Under the pieces are notes generated by a model that made no database searches, was not told the origin of the DNA, and saw only the letters and a list, made by a program, of their open reading frames with translations. A stretch of DNA of 64,000 bases from assembly GCA_026008535.1 (NCBI GenBank), contig BRKX01000013.1:56927726-56991725 (forward strand), written 5' to 3'. Below are positions 58,999 to 64,000 of this stretch, in pieces. This DNA is from Perilla frutescens. Taxonomy: Eukaryota; Streptophyta; Magnoliopsida; Lamiales; Lamiaceae. The translations under genes were made by a program, and so were the position numbers. The number at the start of each line of letters is the position of its first letter. Position 1 is the first letter of the stretch.

Positions 58999-59457
58999 GG
59001 GTTAACTGTTAAATAAATCACCACAATTCCACACCATTTTGCAAAAATTAGACATCATATTTAAATATAGTCAATTTCAACACCATGTTTTAATTTTAAT
59101 TTGTATAAGATTAAACGTTCCCAAATTTTTTTGATGAGTTAAGTATGACGTGTCTAGTTTATAAGCCACGTCAGTACACACGTGTAACAAACAACTCAGT
59201 TTTTGTTATTTTTTCTTCTTTTCTTTTGTTTTGTTGAGAAAACCAATTTTTATTTCTAAAATATAAAACATATTGAGAAAAGTAACGAAACCGAAACATG
59301 ACTACCAACGCGGTTTAAGACCAGACATGTATACTTAACTCGCCGAAAAAATTAAGAATGTTTAATTTCATACAAATTAAAACGTGATACCGTAATTAAC
59401 AATGACATCTAATTTACAAAAGGGTAAAAAGATGGCGATTTATTTCGCGATTAACCC
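58999..59457. mobile_element. MULE-type MITE, 459 bp
   Basis: Ends GGGTTAACTGTTAAATAAATCACC and GGCGATTTATTTCGCGATTAACCC are imperfect inverted repeats. Inner phrases (ATTAAACGTTCCCAAATTTTTT and its complement) are also inverted. Flanks TAATTTTATC and TAATTTAACC are a plausible mutated 10-bp duplication. Confidence 0.75.
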
Positions 59458-59939
59458 TAATTTAACCGTACATATAATTTTTTTTTCTAAAATTAAATTT
59501 ATTAGTTATTTATTTTTTAAATAAAAAAAGATCCTTCAGACAAGAAACACATCAGTACAGTGGATGTGACTGTGAGCACACATTGGACCTTTATTGTTGC
59601 AAAAAACACATTAAGACATGTCATATCCAAAGTTGGAGAAATTAAAACAATTTTTGCAAAACTACCCCCACACTTAATGCAATTTCCCCTCCCCCCCTAT
59701 TTACTTTGCAAAATGGATCTTCTTGTAATTTCATTTTCCCATCGTTTAACCCCATCCACTTATTCATCCATCCACATCATCAAATATTCAAATTCATTTT
59801 CGTTGTATATAATATAATCATATAATATAACAATTTTAATGAGAAAACACTTCCTTTCCGTCACGTCTATTATTAATTATTTGGACTACGAAATAATTGA
59901 TGAATTTTTTGTATTACACAAAAAAAGTGAAACAAAATA

Positions 59940-60200
59940 ACTAAAATTGATATTTTTTAATTTGTGTGAAAAAAATAAAATCAGTTTAAAATTTGTGTAT
60001 TTTAAGACAATTTGGTATTCACGTGGATATACACGTGGCATCTTCGGCTGCCACGTCAGATTCAATTGGCCGGAATTCGAAAATCATGTGAAAAACCAAA
60101 CAAGGGTTAAGTTCATGTTATTAAAACTACATTTTTTAAAACGTGTGAAAAAATAAAAACGCTCCAAAATTTATGTATTTTAAGACAATTTACCCTTATA
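59940..60200. repeat. Partial relative of the 57.2-kb MITE
   Basis: Contains GTTCATGTTATTAAAACTACATTTTTTAAAACGTG and AAAATTTATGTATTTTAAGACAATTTACCC, close to the right arm of the element at 57,184-57,547, with a second partial arm copy in direct orientation to its left. The outer left end is missing. Confidence 0.6.
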
Positions 60201-60353
60201 TTAATCTATTATTGAATTTTACCAACTCCATAATAAAATTACTCTTAAAATATCTAGCGTTAAAATTAATTTTCTTAATCGAGCTTTCATATCCAACTAT
60301 ATATTCTTAAATGCACGCATAATTCTATCCGCATACGTTTTTCGTACACATTT

Positions 60354-60765
60354 GGGTTAATTATACATTAGTACCCAATATTTATTTATTTTTTACATTT
60401 TCATCTCGAAATTTTAAAAAATGTATATTAGTATCCAACATTTACATAATTTTCACTTTTAGCACTAACTCCCAAATAGCACTCGACATCTCGACCAAAG
60501 ATTCCAGATAAACAGCGAAGATTATATCCAAATTATTCGATAATTTTAAATTCTTACATTGAAACAACGGCTCATCAACCATTCGTAATAACGTCGGGAT
60601 CCAGCAGATGGAGCGAACCCTCCAACAATCCAAGCGAAAAATTGCGTCAGTACTAAAAGTGTTAGTTACGAAAACGTGAAGTACCGATATGTAATTTTTA
60701 AAAATTTCAGAATAAAAGTATAGAAAGAACACGCGTTATACTCGTACTGATATGTAATCAATCAT
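60354..60765. repeat. Probable MITE with GGGTTAATTATACATTAGTAC start
   Basis: The left end GGGTTAATTATACATTAGTACC is imperfectly inverted at the right as GTACTGATATGTAATCAATC. Inner AACATTTACATAATTTTCACTTTTAGCAC and AGTACTAAAAGTG are also complementary. No clear duplication. Confidence 0.5.
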
Positions 60766-60807
60766 ATATGCATATTATGGTGTTGTCTAAAAATTAAAAG
60801 ATAAAAC

Positions 60808-60950
60808 TAGGGGTGGCGATTCATGCATACCAGGTCGTTAACGGGTCTACACGATAAAGTCAAATACGAACACAATAAGACTAAAAACTAACCCGTTAAT
60901 TTCGTGTCGTGTAAAAATTTGTTAGACCAAGATAAAACCTCAAATTATTA
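60808..60950. repeat. hAT-like repeat fragment
   Basis: Starts AGGGGTGGCGATTCATGC and contains ACGGGTCTACACGATAAAGTC and CCCGTTAATTTCGTGTCGTG, in the style of the CGACACGA-rich hAT MITE at 13.3-13.8 kb. It is truncated on the right. Confidence 0.5.
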
Positions 60951-61149
60951 AAGTCGACCAACAAAAACCACCCAAAAGGGCAAAATAGTCATTTCACATA
61001 GTAGCATGTAACTTTGGGGGGCTGCAAGTTATTGTATTCCCCCTGAAATTGTCAATGTCTCCACCGTCGTCACCACAAACCACCCCACCCCCCCCGCCCT
61101 ACCCCGGCTCTTTAAACTTCAATTTTTTAATCTCCTGCAACAAAGCGAG

Positions 61150-61156
61150 TATATAA
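61150..61156 (+). promoter_or_regulatory. TATA-like box of PSS1
   Basis: TATATAATAAG lies just before a CT tract (61,187-61,206) and about 430 bp before the proposed leader donor site. It is a reasonable core promoter for the PSS1 transcript. Confidence 0.45.
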
Positions 61157-61179
61157 TAAGAAGCCCAGTTTTTCAAAAT

Positions 61180-63116
61180 TGTGATTCTCTCTCTCTCTCT
61201 CTCTCTAAATTTGGTTTTGAACACCGTACCGCGTTGAACACACACCGCCGCCTTGCCGCCATCGAGATAGATAAAGCTCGCACCTTTCTTTCTCTCTTCT
61301 CTGATACTAAACAATTCCCGGCCTTTTTCATGAGCTCAGAAACATCTCACATTTGTTAAACTGTTTGTATTTCAATCAACACACGCACGCACGGGCGGAC
61401 AGAGTTGATTTTTGGGTTTTCGTGTTGAAGTGCGAGTCGTCTTTTCTGTAAAGCTAGCACCTTTTCTTTCTCTCAAATCGATATCAAATTATCAATCCAT
61501 CTGGATTTTTGATCGGACGGCTGAGATTCCTTCCTCGTTCAATCGTGCCGCTGGGATCGGTTGGCAGCCTTTTGCTTACGTGGGTAAGGACGAAACAAAA
61601 GAATCATTTGAATTGTTTCTCTCACCAAATCATCTTTTTACATCATTAATCACTGCCGCTAATCCTTCTGCACTCAATCATCATACGAAATTCTGCACGT
61701 GTTACCACAGTTTCAGCTAAAATTACGTAGTTGTGCGCGTAAAGTTTTCATCTTTATGAAAATTAAACAATTTCTGCGTGTTGAGTTCTCATCTTTCTCA
61801 TGCACCGGACGTGAAATTACGGGGGTTTTTGTTTATTGGGCTGTTGTTATTTTTTTCGAACTGATTGAGTTCGGTGAAATTAAGAGCTTTGAGAATTTTA
61901 AATCGTTGCTTCATTTGAAGTTCTTTGGTGGCTTTGATTTTTTTTTTTCTATTTTAAATTGCATGCAATGAAGTACTTTACCAAATCATTGTTGGGTATT
62001 GTTTAGTTGGGGCTGATAGTGACAGCAATTTTGCCTTTTCTCGGAGATGAAATTATGCTGCTGAAAAGTTGGCTTGTTTTGTATAGATAGTTACTGTTCT
62101 GTTATCCAATTTTTACTGTTCATAGATTAGAGAATGTAGTTTAGGGTTTTCAAGGCTGTGATTCTGTGTTGAATTAGAGGATAGTTTAGTTGCATATTGG
62201 GAAACAACTCTAGTTTTGGGCCTTTCATTGTATCGTTTGATTGTTTTGTCACGAGAATTTTGATCTTTTTTGTTGTTTCTACTTCTTTTTAGCTAGTGAT
62301 TCTACTGGGGTCATCTGTGTGTGTAGAATTCTTCTCTCTTTTAGTTTTTATTTTGTTTTATTTATTTACTGGTTGCAGACTCTTTTGAGAAAGTAAACTA
62401 GAGGTAAAAATTGGAAAGTCTTTCGAGCTAGTTGTTGAGTCGTTTAATTAATGGTGTGAATTCTCAATGCTTTAGAAAGAAAGGTTGCAAATAAGATCAG
62501 AGAGATAGTTGAGTACTTGCTTGTATTTCACCTGTCTACATAGGTGCTTTTTGAGTACTTCTTGACCACTCAACATCATCACATATTTATGATTTGTATT
62601 TTTTGATATGGTGAAGAATTTGAGATTTGAGTGAGGGCATCTTGTTATCTTTGGATTAGCCTACACTGGAGTGGAATCAGTTGGAATAGTTGCTTTCATT
62701 TGGATAAGAATTGATTGGATTAGTTTTAATTATATAGTGATAGAGGCTTATACTTATTTTCCATTTAGAGTATCTTAGCATATGCCATTCAGTGGAAATT
62801 TTTGATACCACAGATTTATATGCATTTTTTACTTTCTTTCTATGCTACCCCAGGATTAATCGTTCCCTAAAACCATTTGTCTTTGGACATCTGTCTTGTA
62901 ACTTCTTTTATTTTTTTTCTACTTTTGAAGTTTTGATTCCCTTGTGACATGGACAGATGTCAGCAAAACAACTGTTTAGGGTAAACACACGTGGTAGCAT
63001 AGAATTTTCCCTTCCGTTCGTTTCTGGAAAAAACATCTTCAGATGTCTTTTATCTATTAAGGAATCTCAAGAGAATGTTTTATTTTCCTTCATGGTTTTT
63101 CTATTCTGTAATGCAG
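61180..63116 (+). other. PSS1 5' leader exon and leader intron
   Basis: A leader exon from about 61,180 ends at a good donor (GTGG|GTAAGGAC, near 61,579). An intron of about 1.5 kb, T-rich in the plant manner, ends at an ATGCAG acceptor near 63,116, 28 bases before the start codon. The frames at 61.4-61.97 kb are inside leader and intron and are not supported as proteins. Confidence 0.6.
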
Positions 63117-63144
63117 TAAGAGCTCAGAGTACTTGATATTCTGT

Positions 63145-63979
63145 ATGGAAGTGAATGATCAGAGGAGGGGTAGACGTAAGGATCTTGCCAGCCATCAAAA
63201 TGGTGGTGTAAGCACATCAAACAGTGAAGATGAGCTTGATCCATGGACTGCCTGGGCTTACAAGCCTCGTACTATTACGCTGTTACTCATTGGTGCATGC
63301 TTCCTTGTGTAAGTTAGTCATTGCATTTTGTATTTGGTAGTTTTAGAAATCGAATATTGATATAATGACAGACTTAAATCATATTCTTCTATATCTTATT
63401 TCTTCTATAAATCGATTACCTATTTTTCTTTCTTTCTCGAAAGATAAAGATAAGCAAACATGATCATCATCACTATGTTGTGGTATTAGTTGGAGAATTT
63501 TTATCAGCATCCTCATCTTCGTATTTGAAAATGTTGTCCAGATGGGCAAGTGGAGTGCTTGACCCTGAAAGTAGTTCAGAAGGAGATTCTATTATGTCCG
63601 TGAAAAGGTGTGTTCTGCAAAGCTTTATTGTAGTGTGTGCTGTATGTTCCTTCTTTTCTCACATCGGCTTCTTGAAAACTTAAAAACTTCTTCTTGCTGC
63701 CTTGCTAGGGGTTTGTGGGCAATGATTGCGGTGTATCTCGCTTATAGCTTGTTACAAGCCCCTTCCACGTAAGTTGTGGTTTTATGTATTTGTATGTAAA
63801 TTCCATTTCCCCTTGGTTTTATTTTGAACTACTCTGTTTTATCTGTTTATTTATCAGAACTCTCTTAATCTTTTTTTTTTTTTGGCAGAGTACTTATCCG
63901 GCCACATCCTGCAATTTGGCGCCTGGTTCATGGAATGGCTGTTATTTACCTTGTTGCTTTAACATTTTTACTCTTCCAG
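63145..63979 (+). CDS. PSS1: Phosphatidylserine synthase, base-exchange type (PSS1), 5' part
   Basis: Swaps the head group of an existing phospholipid for L-serine at the endoplasmic reticulum. Four coding exons are inside the window, in phase: 63145-63308, 63542-63607, 63709-63768, 63889-63979. The gene continues past the end. The visible 127 residues begin MEVNDQRRGRRKDLASHQNG, a charged cytosolic head. They continue with DPWTAWAYKPRTITLLLIGACFLV (first membrane segment), the SSEGDSIMSVKRG loop, a second membrane segment (LWAMIAVYLAYSLLQAP) and RPHPAIWRLVHGMAVIYLVALTFLLFQ. This closely follows the N-terminus of Arabidopsis PSS1 as I remember it. The start is the first ATG after the leader intron. 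In Arabidopsis PSS1 is needed for pollen maturation and phosphatidylserine supply. Confidence 0.93.
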
Positions 63980-64000
63980 GTCAGTTTGTATGCAGGCATT

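Noticed and set aside
60442..60732. 96-codon minus-strand frame
   Set aside because: It lies within a probable MITE with inverted ends and has no recognisable domain.
61412..61971. Two frames (102 and 90 codons) before PSS1
   Set aside because: The first begins at a non-ATG codon in the leader exon and crosses a strong donor site; the second lies inside the leader intron.

Overview
The window is nuclear DNA of a flowering plant, a core eudicot. It is AT-rich, has GT-AG introns, and carries abundant Stowaway, MULE-type and hAT-type MITEs and a Ty1/copia retrotransposon. Every recognisable protein is of plant type. I cannot name the species. There is no bacterial, CRISPR, phage or toxin content.

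Layout. (1) 0-5.3 kb: intergenic, with microsatellites and decayed hAT-like repeats. (2) 5.6-6.1 kb, minus: an intronless RING-H2 ubiquitin ligase of the RHA2A/RHA2B type. (3) 6.3-13.8 kb: intergenic, with Stowaway and MULE MITEs, a SINE-like copy and a hAT MITE with an exact 8-bp target duplication. (4) 14.0-21.6 kb, minus: the meiotic crossover helicase MER3/RCK (HFM1), in about 27 exons including one apparent GC-AG intron. (5) 23.5-27.4 kb, minus: a PKHD-type 2-oxoglutarate/Fe(II) dioxygenase in 9 exons. (6) 27.5-38.8 kb: repeats around a full-length but dead copia element at 31,398-36,376 (CTATC target duplication, 172-bp LTRs, both priming sites). (7) 38.8-41.6 kb, plus: plastid fructose-bisphosphate aldolase of the FBA3 type. 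(8) 43.8-53.0 kb, plus: a DEIH-box RNA helicase with a C-terminal dsRNA-binding domain (DExH3/DExH5 type), 19 coding exons. (9) 53-61 kb: dense MITE territory. (10) 61.2 kb to the end, plus: base-exchange phosphatidylserine synthase PSS1, with its leader intron and first four coding exons; it runs off the window.

The genes belong to unrelated housekeeping pathways: ABA/ubiquitin signalling, meiosis, protein hydroxylation, plastid carbon metabolism, RNA metabolism and phospholipid synthesis. They are single transcription units, not a cluster. From memory, FBA3 and DExH5 are neighbours in Arabidopsis (At2g01140/At2g01130), and so are RHA2A and PSS1 (At1g15100/At1g15110). The window therefore looks like an ancestral block that was split between two regions in Arabidopsis.

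I see no convincing new multi-gene system. The most distinctive material is structural: families of fold-back MITEs with intact target duplications, a 75-bp near-perfect hairpin, a composite MULE carrying LTR-like DNA, an AAT/ATT palindrome, Stowaway insertions close to two promoters, and the GC-AG intron in MER3. Exon borders were worked out by hand from splice consensus, reading-frame continuity and remembered homologues; the last exons of MER3 and the dioxygenase are the least certain.
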